Shown: piece after piece, positions 52,491 through 61,900 of the stretch
How positions within the stretch are numbered: position 1 is the first letter of the stretch
Layout of the letters: each line of letters begins with the position of its first letter
NCBI RefSeq assembly: GCF_020010905.1
Contig: NZ_JAGJBY010000001.1
Span: 1,570,001 to 1,634,000, forward strand
DNA: 64,000 nt
DNA from: Streptomyces acidiscabies
GTDB taxonomy: Bacteria; Actinomycetota; Actinomycetes; Streptomycetales; Streptomycetaceae
Direction: 5' to 3'
Notes under the pieces: model-generated
What the model was told of the DNA's origin: nothing
Databases searched by the model: none
The model's input: only the letters and a program-made list of their open reading frames with translations
Position numbers and translations under genes: made by a program

Positions 52491-53573
52491 GTGACAGAAG
52501 CGATCCTCCTGGTCGGCGGCAAGGGAACCCGGCTGCGCCCGCTTACGGTGCACACCCCCAAGCCGATGGTGCGGGCGGCCGGCGTGCCGTTCCTCACCCA
52601 CCAGCTGGCGCGGGCCAGGGCGGCCGGCGTGGACCACATCGTCCTCGCGACCTCGTACCTGGCGGAGGTCTTCGAGCCCCACTTCGGCGACGGCTCCGCC
52701 CTCGGCCTCCACATCGAGTACGTCACCGAGGACGAGCCCCTCGGCACCGGCGGCGCCATCCGCAACGTCGCCTCCCGCCTCCACGCAGGACCCGACGACC
52801 CGGTCCTGATCTTCAACGGCGACATCCTCACGGGCCTCGACATCCGCCGCCTGGTCACGACCCACGAGACGACCGGCGCGGACGTCTCCCTCCACCTCAC
52901 GAAGGTCACCGACCCGCGCGCGTACGGGCTGGTCCCCACGGACGACACGGGCAGGGTCCTGGCGTTCCTGGAGAAGCCGACCACGCCGGAGGAGATCGTC
53001 ACCGACCAGATCAACGCGGGCGCGTACGTCTTCCGCCGCTCGGTCATCGACACGATCCCGACGGGCCGCCCGGTGTCGGTGGAACGCGAGACGTTCCCCG
53101 GCCTGCTGACGGCGGGCGCCCACCTCCAGGGCATGGTCGACTCCACATACTGGCTGGACCTAGGCACCCCCGCAGCCTTCGTCCGAGGCTCAGCGGACTT
53201 GGTCCTGGGCCGAGCCCCGTCCCCCGCGGTCCCAGGCCGCTGCGGCGACCGCCTGATCCTCCCCACAGCACGGGTAGCCCCAGACGCGAAGCTAACGGGC
53301 GGCACGGTGGTAGGCGAGGGCGCCCTGATCTCAGAGGGAGCCCGAGTCTCAGGCTCAACAATCCTCCCCGGCGCGGTAATCGAACCCGGCGCCATCATCA
53401 CCGACTCCCTGATCGGCACCCGAGCCCGAATCGGCACCCGCTCCATCCTCACCGGCACGGTAATCGGCGACGGCGCAATCATCGGCCCCGACAACGAACT
53501 CCGAGACGGAGCAAGGGTGTGGTGCGACGCGAGAATCCCAGCGGGAGCGGTGAGGTTCTCGTCGGACCAGTAG
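52491..53573 (+). CDS. NDP-sugar pyrophosphorylase (mannose-1-phosphate guanylyltransferase-like)
   Basis: This 360-residue protein has the nucleotide signature GGKGTRLRPLT (residues 9-19), TPKPMVRAAGVPFL, EDEPLGTGGAIRN, FNGDILTGLD, FLEKPT and NAGAYVF. A C-terminal left-handed beta-helix has hexapeptide repeats from about residue 265 (ILPTARVAPDAKL, VVGEGALISEGARV, ILPGAVIEPGAII). It makes an activated sugar for polysaccharides. GDP-mannose is the usual assumption for this family; the substrate cannot be read directly. The GTG start lacks a clear ribosome site. Confidence 0.9.
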   Translation: MTEAILLVGGKGTRLRPLTVHTPKPMVRAAGVPFLTHQLARARAAGVDHIVLATSYLAEVFEPHFGDGSALGLHIEYVTEDEPLGTGGAIRNVASRLHAGPDDPVLIFNGDILTGLDIRRLVTTHETTGADVSLHLTKVTDPRAYGLVPTDDTGRVLAFLEKPTTPEEIVTDQINAGAYVFRRSVIDTIPTGRPVSVERETFPGLLTAGAHLQGMVDSTYWLDLGTPAAFVRGSADLVLGRAPSPAVPGRCGDRLILPTARVAPDAKLTGGTVVGEGALISEGARVSGSTILPGAVIEPGAIITDSLIGTRARIGTRSILTGTVIGDGAIIGPDNELRDGARVWCDARIPAGAVRFSSDQ

Positions 53574-53717
53574 GGGAGCGGGAGGGGGCGGGGCCGCCAC
53601 GACAACGACGTACCGGCGGCTGATCGGGGACTGGGACGCGGGCTGTGTCCGATGTGCGGCTACGGCCGCCCCCCCCCACGACGAACCCGCACCTGATGAG
53701 CGCGGCGCAACCACGTC

Positions 53718-53755
53718 TTTCAGGGGCGCGGGGAACTGCGCGACAAGCCACAACG
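53718..53755 (+). repeat. Interspersed intergenic repeat family A, copy 5
   Basis: A forward copy of the family A core with CGACAAGCCACAACG tail lies 25 bases before a family B copy. Both repeat families share this gap. Confidence 0.8.
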
Positions 53756-53779
53756 AACCCGCACCCAACAACGAACCGG

Positions 53780-53840
53780 CCGGGGTCCAAGGGGCGGAGC
53801 CCCTTGAGGATGGGACGGGTAGGGGCGGCGGGGGCGAGAT
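53780..53840 (-). repeat. Interspersed repeat family B, copy with hairpin
   Basis: AAGGGGC-GGA-GCCCCTT (53789-53805) and GGGTAGGGGCGGCGGGGGCGAGA match the long copy at 46633. It ends at the stop of the minus-strand glycosylase gene, so it lies at the 3' end of that gene. Confidence 0.75.
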
Positions 53841-54853
53841 CAAATCCCCCGAATGTCGCCGACAGGCATCCGCGGACCCCTACGCTCACGCCCCACCCCA
53901 CTCAACAACACCAACCGAACCGCCCGATGCCGCTGCCCCGCATACGGCTCCAACAACTCCAACATCCGCCCGTCATCAGCATCCCGCTCCCCACCAAGCA
54001 CCCACCCCACAACCCCCGGCAGATGCAGATCCCCCACGGTGACAACATCCACGGCCCCATGACTACGCTGCACAACCTCCGCAGAGGTCCACGCCCCCAC
54101 CCCCGGCACCACCTCCAACCGCCCCCGAGCCACCTCAGCAGACACCCCCACCCCCTCCTCCAACCGCGCGGCAACCCGAACAGCCCGCACCACAGTGGAG
54201 GCCCGCTTGTCATCCACCCCCGCAAGATGCCACTCCCATGAGGGAACCCCACCCCACACCCGAGGCGAGGGCATCACCCACAACCGCCCCCCGGCCGCAG
54301 GCCCAGGCGCGACGTCCCCAAACTTCCGCACCAACACCCCCCAGGCCCGATAAGCCTCATCGGTGGTCACCTTCTGCTCCAACACAGCCGGAATCAACGA
54401 CTCGAGCACAAGCCCGGTACGCCCCAACCGCAACCCTTTCCGCCGCTGCCAGGCATCAGCGACAACTCGATGCCGAGGCAGAAACCCGGACGGATCATCG
54501 AACTCCCCCACCAGCGCGGGAAGCTGATCGAGCAGCCACTCGGCCCCGGCCCCCCAGGCTTCCCCCCGCACCACACCCCCCTCAAGCGAAACCCGCAGGG
54601 CCCCGGGCCCACAGGGAGTCAGACTCCCCCGCCACACGGCCCCGTCGGGAGTGACCCGAAACGTGGGATCCCCGGGCCCTCGCCGCAGGGGCCCCAGCAC
54701 AAGCCCGAGATCAACGGGCCCACGGGGTGCGTACGTCCGAACCCGCCCACCGAGCCCCCCACCACCCCCACGGGCCCCAGGCACCCGAGCATCCCCACCC
54801 CGCACGGTCGTACGACTCACAGGGTTGGACCGAGGAGCGAACCGCCCTGCCAT
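53840..54853 (-). CDS. AlkA/HhH-GPD-like DNA glycosylase
   Basis: This 337-residue protein resembles 3-methyladenine/AlkA-type glycosylases: GLVLESLIPAVLEQKVTTDEAYRAW, then the helix-hairpin-helix LEVVPGVGAWTSAEVVQRSHG and a candidate catalytic Asp in VVTVGDLHLPGVV. The first ~35 residues are low in complexity. GAGGGTGG lies just upstream of ATG 54853. It should excise damaged bases from DNA, with the Asp as the nucleophile-activating residue. Substrate range cannot be told from sequence. Confidence 0.85.
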   Translation of the reverse strand: MAGRFAPRSNPVSRTTVRGGDARVPGARGGGGGLGGRVRTYAPRGPVDLGLVLGPLRRGPGDPTFRVTPDGAVWRGSLTPCGPGALRVSLEGGVVRGEAWGAGAEWLLDQLPALVGEFDDPSGFLPRHRVVADAWQRRKGLRLGRTGLVLESLIPAVLEQKVTTDEAYRAWGVLVRKFGDVAPGPAAGGRLWVMPSPRVWGGVPSWEWHLAGVDDKRASTVVRAVRVAARLEEGVGVSAEVARGRLEVVPGVGAWTSAEVVQRSHGAVDVVTVGDLHLPGVVGWVLGGERDADDGRMLELLEPYAGQRHRAVRLVLLSGVGRERRGPRMPVGDIRGI

Positions 54854-54964
54854 GAACCACCCTCACAAGCCGAACCGAACCGGACTGAACGAAACCGAAA
54901 CGGGGACGGGAACCGAAGCCAGGCGAGCACTCTCCCCACCGCTCCCGATCCCGCCCGCCACCCC

Positions 54965-56314
54965 TCACCGCACCTCGACGAACCCCTCCACCCCCCGCTC
55001 GGCCCGAGCCGCAGGCGCCTCCGCAGCCCGCCCCACAGCAACCGCCCCCATCGGATCCCACCCGGAGGGCAACTCCAGCACCTCCCGCACGACATCCCGG
55101 CAGAACATCGTGGAAGAAACCCACGCGGACCCGAGCCGCTCCCCGGCAAGCGCGACAAGAAAGTTCTGCACCCCGGCCCCGGCGGCAACGACGAACATCT
55201 CCCGCTCGGCGGCATCCCGCCGGGGATCGCCGTAGAAGTGGGCCCCGTCCATGACGAGACAGGGCACGACGAGATAGGGGGCACGCCGCAGCACATCCCC
55301 ACGCCGCACCCGCTTGGCGATGGACTCCTCGGACTTCCCGTCCCGCCGAAGATCGGCGACCCAGGCATCCCGCATGGCGTCGAGGAGCCGCACCCGGGAC
55401 GCCTCGGACTCCAGCAGGACGAACCGCCAGGGGGTGGTGTGATGGGGCGCGGGCGCGGTGACGGCAGCGGCGACGGCCCGCCGCACGGCACCGGGATCGA
55501 CGGCTTCATCGCTGAAGGCCCGCACGGTCCGCCGCTGGGTGACGGCAAGCCGCACGGCCTCGGACGTCCCGAGCCGGAACATGTCGTCGTCGGCCCCACG
55601 AACCATGCGCCGGGCCCCTTCCCCGGCCTCCGCCGAGTCGACGACATGCGCAAGCCCCCGCACGACGGCGACAGGCAGCCCGGAAGCCTTCCCCTTGACG
55701 AGATCCCCGGCGGCGGCGAGCTCATCGGCGGTGGCGACGACGGTCGCGACGAGCGGATTCCCGTACGCGTCGACCCCACCCCGCAGATCGTCGAGCACGC
55801 GCACCCCCGCCGCCCCGATGGCGACGTCGGTCAGCCCGGCCCGCCAGGGCCGCCCGAAGGTGTCGCTGACGACGACCCCGACGTCGACCCCGAGGGCGTC
55901 CCGCAGCCCGTCACGGATCGCGCGCGCGGACGCGTCGGGATCCTCGGGCAGCAGCAGGACGGTCCCGGCGGGCGTGTTGGACGCGTCGACCCCGGCGGCG
56001 GCCATGACGAGCCCCTGCCGGTTCTCGACGATCCTGAGGGCCCCCCGCCGCGCGACGACCCGCACGGTCTCCGCGTCGATGGCGGCCTCTCGGTCATCGG
56101 CTGCGACGACCCGCCCCTCGGCCTTGGACACGATCTTGGACGTCACGACGACGACGTCCCCGTCGACCAGCCCGGGCTCGGCCCCGGCGATCAACTTGGC
56201 GAGATCGTCCCCGCCCTGCACCTCGGGCAGCCCGGCAACGGCCCACACGCGATACCCGCCCACGTCACGCCCACTTTCCGCCGAACCGCCCCGCACCACA
56301 GCCCCGTCGCTCAC
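54965..56314 (-). CDS. fbiB: Coenzyme F420:L-glutamate ligase, bifunctional FbiB
   Basis: This 449-residue protein matches the two-domain actinobacterial FbiB. Residues 20-255 are CofE-like ([54 protein letters not shown]). The C-terminal ~190 residues are nitroreductase-like ([63 protein letters not shown]). The protein adds gamma-linked glutamates to F420-0 using GTP, with the reductase domain also involved in making F420 from dehydro-F420-0. The GTG start overlaps the cofD stop (GTGA), so they form an operon. Confidence 0.95.
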   Translation of the reverse strand: MSDGAVVRGGSAESGRDVGGYRVWAVAGLPEVQGGDDLAKLIAGAEPGLVDGDVVVVTSKIVSKAEGRVVAADDREAAIDAETVRVVARRGALRIVENRQGLVMAAAGVDASNTPAGTVLLLPEDPDASARAIRDGLRDALGVDVGVVVSDTFGRPWRAGLTDVAIGAAGVRVLDDLRGGVDAYGNPLVATVVATADELAAAGDLVKGKASGLPVAVVRGLAHVVDSAEAGEGARRMVRGADDDMFRLGTSEAVRLAVTQRRTVRAFSDEAVDPGAVRRAVAAAVTAPAPHHTTPWRFVLLESEASRVRLLDAMRDAWVADLRRDGKSEESIAKRVRRGDVLRRAPYLVVPCLVMDGAHFYGDPRRDAAEREMFVVAAGAGVQNFLVALAGERLGSAWVSSTMFCRDVVREVLELPSGWDPMGAVAVGRAAEAPAARAERGVEGFVEVR

Positions 56315-57270
56315 AGCCCCCGCACCTCCTCCGCCATCTTCAGCGCCTCGCCCGCCATCACAGCGGTCGCCTCGTCGTCGGTCATCATCAGCGGTACGGC
56401 CCGGCACCGGATCCCGGCGTTCTCCACGCGCGCGACGGCGTCCGTGTCGGCCGTGTCGACGAGCCACCCGTCGAGCAGCCCGGACCCGTAGTGCTCGGCG
56501 ACAGCGGCGGCACTCGACTCGACCCCCACGGCCGCGAGCACCTTGTCGGCCATCCCGCGCACGGGCGCGTCCCCGACGATGGGGGAGAGCCCGACGACGG
56601 GAACGCCCGCCTCGGCGACGGCCTCGCGGATGCCCGGCACGGAGAGGATCGTCCCGATCGAGACGACGGGGTTGGACGGCGGGAAGAGGATCACGTCGGC
56701 CGAGGCGATCGCCTCCAGCACCCCCGGCGCCGGCTTCGCCTGCTCCGCGCCGACGGGGACGACGGCCTGCGCGGGCACGGACGCCCGCAGCCGCACCCAG
56801 TACTCCTGGAAGTGGATCGCCTTGCGCTCCCCGTCGACCTCGACGGCGACGTGCGTCTCGACCCGGTCGTCGGTCATCGGCAGCAGCCGAACCCCCGGCT
56901 TCCACCGGTCGCACAGCGCCTCGGTGACGGCGCTGAGCGGATACCCGGCGCCGATCATCTGCGTCCGCACGATGTGCGTCGCGAAGTCCCGGTCCCCGAG
57001 CCCGAACCACTCCGGCCCGACGCCGTACGCGGCGAGCTCCTCCTTGACCCGGAAGGACTCGTCGGCCCGCCCCCAGCCCCGCTCCTCGTCGATGCCCCCG
57101 CCGAGCGTGTACATCACCGTGTCGAGGTCCGGACAGATCTTCAGCCCGAACAGGTGAATGTCGTCCCCCGTGTTGCCGATCACGGTGATGTCCGCGTCCG
57201 GCACGGCCTTCTTCAGACCGCGCAGGAAGCGTGCCCCGCCGATACCGCCTGCCAGAACCACAATGCGCAT
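56311..57270 (-). CDS. cofD: 2-phospho-lactate/PEP transferase of F420 synthesis
   Basis: CofD/FbiA joins Fo with the nucleotide-activated 2-phospholactate or phosphoenolpyruvate to give F420-0 or dehydro-F420-0. The 319-residue protein has the family start [59 protein letters not shown] and [22 protein letters not shown]. No strong ribosome site precedes ATG 57270. It is coupled to fbiB. With fbiB it gives the last steps of F420 synthesis. Confidence 0.96.
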   Translation of the reverse strand: MRIVVLAGGIGGARFLRGLKKAVPDADITVIGNTGDDIHLFGLKICPDLDTVMYTLGGGIDEERGWGRADESFRVKEELAAYGVGPEWFGLGDRDFATHIVRTQMIGAGYPLSAVTEALCDRWKPGVRLLPMTDDRVETHVAVEVDGERKAIHFQEYWVRLRASVPAQAVVPVGAEQAKPAPGVLEAIASADVILFPPSNPVVSIGTILSVPGIREAVAEAGVPVVGLSPIVGDAPVRGMADKVLAAVGVESSAAAVAEHYGSGLLDGWLVDTADTDAVARVENAGIRCRAVPLMMTDDEATAVMAGEALKMAEEVRGL

Positions 57271-57318
57271 GGGAGAAGTCTCGCAGGCCCCTCCGACAAC
57301 GAGGCGGCCCCCGCCGCC

Positions 57319-57828
57319 TCAGACGCTCGCCGCGCGGCTCTCCTCGCGCCCGGCGCATGCCTGCGCGGGGGTGTGCATCGGCATCTCGGTGAGACCCGGG
57401 TAATAGATGTGCAGGCTGACCGCGGGCTCCAGGGTGTCGTTCACCACGTCGTGCGCGTACCCCGGCGCGAACACCCGCTGCGCGCCCCCGGAAAGCTTCC
57501 GCACCCCCCGCTCGGTGCGTTCGGTGAGGGTCCCGTCGAGCACGGTCATCACCCCGGACGAAGGCCCGTGGTCGTGCAGCCCGGTGCCCTGCCCGGGGAG
57601 CCAGGACAGCAGCCACACCTCGTACCCGGGGCCCGTGCGCAGCCGGTGGTACCAGCGGCTGCCGGCGTCGTACCGGACGAGGTGCTCCCACTCGGAGCGG
57701 CCTTGGGCGATGCCCCGCGCGAGGCCGACGAACTCGGCGACGGTGGCGGGGTGTTCGCGCGGGGGCTGGAGCAGGTGCGGGACTTCGAGGATGTCGCCGG
57801 CGATCTGGAGGTCGTTGTCGCTGTTCAT
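57319..57828 (-). CDS. Cysteine dioxygenase
   Basis: Cysteine dioxygenase oxidises L-cysteine to cysteine sulfinate with Fe(II) and O2. The 169-residue cupin carries the iron-binding His85 and His87 ([14 protein letters not shown]) and His126 ([10 protein letters not shown]), with the SWLPGQ strand ahead. The Arg60-type position is within [15 protein letters not shown] upstream supports ATG 57828. The last 15 residues are Arg/Ala-rich. A Cys-rich leader peptide frame (57987-58082) precedes it, which suggests cysteine-responsive control. Confidence 0.93.
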   Translation of the reverse strand: MNSDNDLQIAGDILEVPHLLQPPREHPATVAEFVGLARGIAQGRSEWEHLVRYDAGSRWYHRLRTGPGYEVWLLSWLPGQGTGLHDHGPSSGVMTVLDGTLTERTERGVRKLSGGAQRVFAPGYAHDVVNDTLEPAVSLHIYYPGLTEMPMHTPAQACAGREESRAASV

Positions 57829-57986
57829 GGGTGCGGTGGTTCCTCGGCGGGAGTTGCGGTGCGGGGGGCTGGGTGTCGCGTACCGGCCGCCCGGGTCACG
57901 GGTGGCGCAGGTGCCCTGGTGCGGGCGGGGGGAACAGACAGCCGAGTCGCGGTGGACTCAGAGGGGCAGCCGGAGCGCGGTGGGGC

Positions 57987-58082
57987 TCAACAGCTGGGAC
58001 AGCAACAACAGCCACGGCGAGCACGGGCAGCACCGAGGGACCCGGCGGTGCGGGTCGAGGTGGTGGCCAAGTTCGCGAGCAT
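57987..58082 (-). CDS. Cys-tract leader peptide ahead of cysteine dioxygenase
   Basis: An ATG at 58082 opens a 31-codon frame that ends in Gly followed by Cys-Cys-Cys-Cys-Pro-Ser-Cys and a TGA. The four Cys codons are TGT TGT TGC TGT. The frame is in the cysteine dioxygenase direction and its stop is 158 bases before that gene. A TTGACA (58113-58118, minus) with TGTCCT 17 bases on would give transcription starting essentially at the ATG, i.e. a leaderless leader. Poly-Cys upstream frames control cysteine-related genes in mycobacteria. Here it would sense Cys-tRNA supply for a cysteine catabolic gene. Confidence 0.6.
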   Translation of the reverse strand: MLANLATTSTRTAGSLGAARARRGCCCCPSC

Positions 58083-58089
58083 GCCCACT

Positions 58090-58118
58090 AGGACAGCGGC
58101 TCACACTCCCGGTGTCAA
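58090..58118 (-). promoter_or_regulatory. Candidate promoter of the leader/cysteine dioxygenase transcript
   Basis: TTGACA (58113-58118 read on the minus strand) is a perfect -35. TGTCCT (58090-58095) follows after 17 bases as a weak -10. The leader ATG is seven bases further, as in leaderless Streptomyces mRNAs. Confidence 0.55.
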
Positions 58119-58379
58119 CTCGACCCCCGGAGGGTGGGACGCGATTCACCCCATCCGGTACGTCTGTGAGACGAAAGGTTTGTTCACGCGCTCACCGGGA
58201 CACATGGCGCACAACCGGGCGCGTGACCCGCGTGTCGGAACGAGAACGCAGTTGATGGCGTCCTTTCCCGTACAGGCCGTCAGGCCTCGTCTGCATGTCA
58301 AGGTTTATGGCGATTTGAACACTTTCCGCGCCTCCTTGGTTCCGCAGAGTGAATAAGGGGCCCAATAGCAGATCTCGGC

Positions 58380-58409
58380 TTGACTCGCCCGGAGCAGCAC
58401 ACTTGTAAT
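58380..58409 (+). promoter_or_regulatory. Candidate whiB promoter
   Basis: TTGACT (58380-58385) and TGTAAT (58404-58409) with an 18-base spacer lie about 85 bases upstream of whiB. Published work reports two whiB promoters in S. coelicolor; I cannot say which this would be. Confidence 0.5.
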
Positions 58410-58493
58410 TTCACTCGTGTCGTTCGGCCGTCACCGCTTGCTTGACGGTTGACGGCCCGGCACGGGGACGCGAAAGACAGACGAGGGGCGCAC

Positions 58494-58757
58494 ATGACCG
58501 AGCTGGTGCAGCAACTGCTGGTCGACGACGCGGACGAGGAACTCGGCTGGCAGGAGCGCGCGCTGTGCGCCCAGACCGATCCCGAGTCCTTCTTCCCCGA
58601 GAAGGGCGGCTCCACGCGCGAGGCCAAGAAGGTCTGCCTCGCCTGCGAGGTCCGCTCCGAATGCCTCGAATACGCCCTCGCCAACGACGAGCGCTTCGGC
58701 ATCTGGGGCGGCCTCTCCGAACGGGAGCGCCGCCGCCTGAAGAAGGCGGCGGTCTGA
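58494..58757 (+). CDS. whiB: WhiB sporulation regulator
   Basis: This 87-residue iron-sulfur protein is identical, as far as I remember, to S. coelicolor WhiB. It is essential for the start of sporulation septation in aerial hyphae and acts with WhiA. The four cluster ligands are Cys25, Cys48, Cys51 and Cys57. The beta-turn is GIWGG (69-73) and the C terminus is a basic DNA-binding motif ERRRLKKAAV. GAGGGG five bases before ATG 58494 sets the start; the frame is open 15 codons further. It is monocistronic with a long upstream region. Confidence 0.98.
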   Translation: MTELVQQLLVDDADEELGWQERALCAQTDPESFFPEKGGSTREAKKVCLACEVRSECLEYALANDERFGIWGGLSERERRRLKKAAV

Positions 58758-58806
58758 CCCGGTACGACTGTAGGAAGGGCCTCTGGCCTGGTACGGAACG
58801 AGGACG

Positions 58807-58847
58807 ACGGCCCGTCGCCGGTGGGTTATCCACAGGCGGCGGGCCGT
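58807..58847. terminator. 13-bp hairpin downstream of whiB with a DnaA-box-like loop
   Basis: ACGGCCCGTCGCC (58807-58819) and GGCGGCGGGCCGT (58835-58847) pair over 13 positions with one G-U. The loop contains TTATCCACA (58826-58834). It is probably the whiB terminator, 50 bases after the stop. Confidence 0.65.
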
Positions 58848-58950
58848 GGTCTTGCCCAGCCGATAGTGTGGTCGCTCGTCCGAGACACCCCACCGTCCTC
58901 ATGAGGCAGGGGCGTTCACCGCAGTCCATCGAACCGGGGCCCGTACCTCG

Positions 58951-61900
58951 ATGTCCGTGCACAGCCATACGGCAGCCCGCGACGCTGCCACGCCAGAGTT
59001 CCCGCGTCACGTGGTGACCGCGGTCCTCGTCGCCCACGACGGCGCCCGCTGGCTGCCCGACGCGCTCGCCGGACTGCTCGGCCAGGAGCGCCCGGTCCAG
59101 TCCGTCGTGGCCGCCGACACCGGCAGCGCGGACGACTCCGCCCAGTTGCTCACCGAGGCCCTCGGCGAAGGCCGCGTGCTGCACCTCGCCCGGCGCACCG
59201 GCTTCGGCCAGGCCGTCGAGGAGGCCACCCGCACCGCACCGGTCCTCACCCCGGAGGAACTGCCCTACCTCAAGCGCCCGAGCGGCTGGGACCCCGTCAC
59301 GCGCACCTGGCGCGACGACGCGTACGACATGCCCGAACTCCCGTACGGCGAACCGGTCCAGTGGCTGTGGCTGCTGCACGACGACAGCGCCCCCGAACCC
59401 GACGCGCTCGCCGAGCTGCTCCGCGTCGTGGACAACGAACTGGAGCTGGGCCGCGACGACGTGGCGGTCGTCGGCCCCAAACTCCGCGGCTGGTACGACA
59501 AACGCCAGCTCCTCGAAGTCGGCGTCACCATCGCCCCCTCCGGCCGCCGCTGGACGGGCCTGGACCGCCGCGAACAGGACCAGGGCCAGCACGACCACGT
59601 CCGCCCGGTCCTCGCCGTCTCCACCGCCGGGATGCTCGTGCGCAGGGACGTCTTCGAGGACCTCGGCGGCTTCGACCGCCGCCTGCCCCTCATGCGCGAC
59701 GACGTCGACCTGTGCTGGCGCGCGACCTCCCTGGGCCACCGCGTCCTGGTCGCCCCCGAGGCCGTCGTCCGGCACGCCGAGGCAGCCTCCCGCGAGCGCC
59801 GCACCGTCGACTGCGCGGGCCGCACCACCGCCTCTCCGCACAAGGTCGACAAGGCCGGCGCCGTCCACACCCTCCTCGTCAACAGCCGTACGGCGGCGCT
59901 GCCCTGGGTGCTCTTCCGGATCGTCATCGGGACGGTCCTCAGGACGTTCGCCTACCTCGTGGGCAAGGTCCCCGGACAGGCAGTCGACGAGATCCGGGGC
60001 CTGTTCGGCACCCTGCTGCGGCCCGAGCGGATCATCGCCGGCCGCCGCGCGCGCGGGAAGCCCGTCATCGACAAGGGCGAACTGCGCGCCCTGTTCCCGC
60101 CGCCCGGCGCGACCCTGCGGGCCACCGTCGAACAGGCCGCCGGGAGCTTCCTGGACTCCTCCGAAGCCGACACCGCCCCCGGGCGGCACGGCGGCGGCAT
60201 CGAGTCGGGACCCGGCGGGGACGACGCGGACTTCCTGGAGATCGAGCAGTTCGCCCGCCTCAAGCGCATCGCCCGCAAACCCGGCCCGGTGCTCTTCGTC
60301 GCCCTGCTGCTGATCTCCCTCGCCGCCTGCCGCGCCCTGCTCGGCACCGGCGCGCTCGCGGGCGGCGCCCTGCTGCCCGCCCCCGGTGACGCCTCCGAGC
60401 TGTGGAACCGCTACACCGACGCCTGGCACCCCGTCGGCGCGGGCGGCACCCCCGCCGCGCCGCCCTACCTGGCGATCGTCGCCGCGCTCGCCGCCGCCCT
60501 GTTCGGCTCGACCGGCCTCGCCGTCACGCTCCTGCTGGTCTGCTCGGTCCCGCTCGCCGGGTTCACCGCCTACTTCGCCTCCCGGCCGCTGGTCACCTCA
60601 CGCCTCCTGCGCGCGTGGGCGGCCGTCGTCTACGCCTTCCTGCCCGCCGTCACCGGCGCGCTCGCGGGAGGCCGCCTCGGCACCGCCGTCCTCGCGATCC
60701 TGCTCCCGCTGATCGCCCGCGCGGGCATCGCCGCCAGCGGCCTCGCGCACTCCTCGGGCGCGCGCGGCAGCTGGCGGGCCACCTGGGCGTACGCGCTGCT
60801 GCTGACGATCACCACCGCGTTCACGCCGATCGTGTGGCCCATCGCGCTGGTCCTCGGCCTCGCCGTCCTCGCCGTGCGCCGCACCGAACTCGTCGCCTAC
60901 GGGCCGCGCTTCCTCGCCCAGCTCGGCACCCCCCTGCTGATCCTGGCCCCCTGGTCGCTGTCCCTCCTGCCGACCGGCTTCTTCCAGGAGGCCGGCCTCG
61001 ACTTCGGCGCCTCCGCCGCGACCGCCCTCGACCTGCTCGGCGCGAGCCCCGGCGGCCCCGGCACGGTCAGCGGCCTGATGCTCGCCGGCGTCGTCCTCGC
61101 CGCGCTCGCCGCCCTGCTGCGCTCCGAGCGGCACACCGGCGTGTGGGCGGCCTGGGCGGTCGCCCTGGTCGGCCTGGTCTTCGCCGTCCTGTCCAACGGC
61201 GACGCGTGGGCGGGCCCCGCCACCCTCGTCTACGGCCTCGCCCTGCTGTGCGCCGCGATGATCGGCGCCGACGGCGCCCGCTCCCGCGTCGCCGAGCAGA
61301 GCTTCGGCTGGCGCCAGCCGGTCGCCGCGCTCATCGCCTTCGCCGCCGCCGCGGGCCCGCTGCTCATCGCCGCCGGCTGGATGATCCGGGGCGCCGACGG
61401 CCCCCTGGAGCGCCGCGACCCCGTCCAGGTGCCCGCGTTCGTCGCCGAGGAGGCCGGCACCCGCGACCAGGCCCGCACGCTGGTCCTGGACAGCGACTCC
61501 GCCGCCCACGTCTCGTACATGCTGGTCCGGGGTTCCGGCACGCGCATGGGGGACGCCGAGACCGCCTCGGCCGACGGCGAGAACAAGCAGCTCGACAAGG
61601 TCGTCGCCAACCTGGTCGCGGGCTCCGGCGCCGACCAGACCAGCGAGCTCGGCAAGTTCGCGGTGCGCTACGTCCTCGTCCACAAGGGCGCCCCGCGCGA
61701 GGTCGCCCGCGTCCTGGACGCCACGCCCGGACTCAGCCGCCTCAGCCAGCAGAACGGCAGCGCCCTGTGGCGCGTGGGCCGCGAGGTCTCGCGCGCGTCG
61801 ATCGTCGCCGCGGACGGCTCCGGCACACCCGTCGCGGTCGGCGCCGGGCCCGTCGAGATCCACACCAAGGTCCAGGACGGCAAGGAGGACCGCGTCCTGC

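Larger units (their letters stand above)
57829..58493. other. Long divergent intergenic region between cysteine dioxygenase and whiB
   Basis: The region contains the Cys leader peptide frame on the minus strand (57987-58082) with its promoter candidate, and the whiB promoter candidate on the plus strand (58380-58409). Frames that read through it on the plus strand look like shadows. I see no other gene. Confidence 0.7.

Noticed and set aside
54470..56491. A 673-codon plus frame opposite the glycosylase and fbiB genes
   Set aside because: It is Pro/Gly-rich without domain character, antisense to recognised genes.
58826..58834. A perfect TTATCCACA DnaA-box sequence
   Set aside because: It is a single box in the loop of a hairpin after whiB, with no cluster of boxes or AT-rich region, so not an origin.
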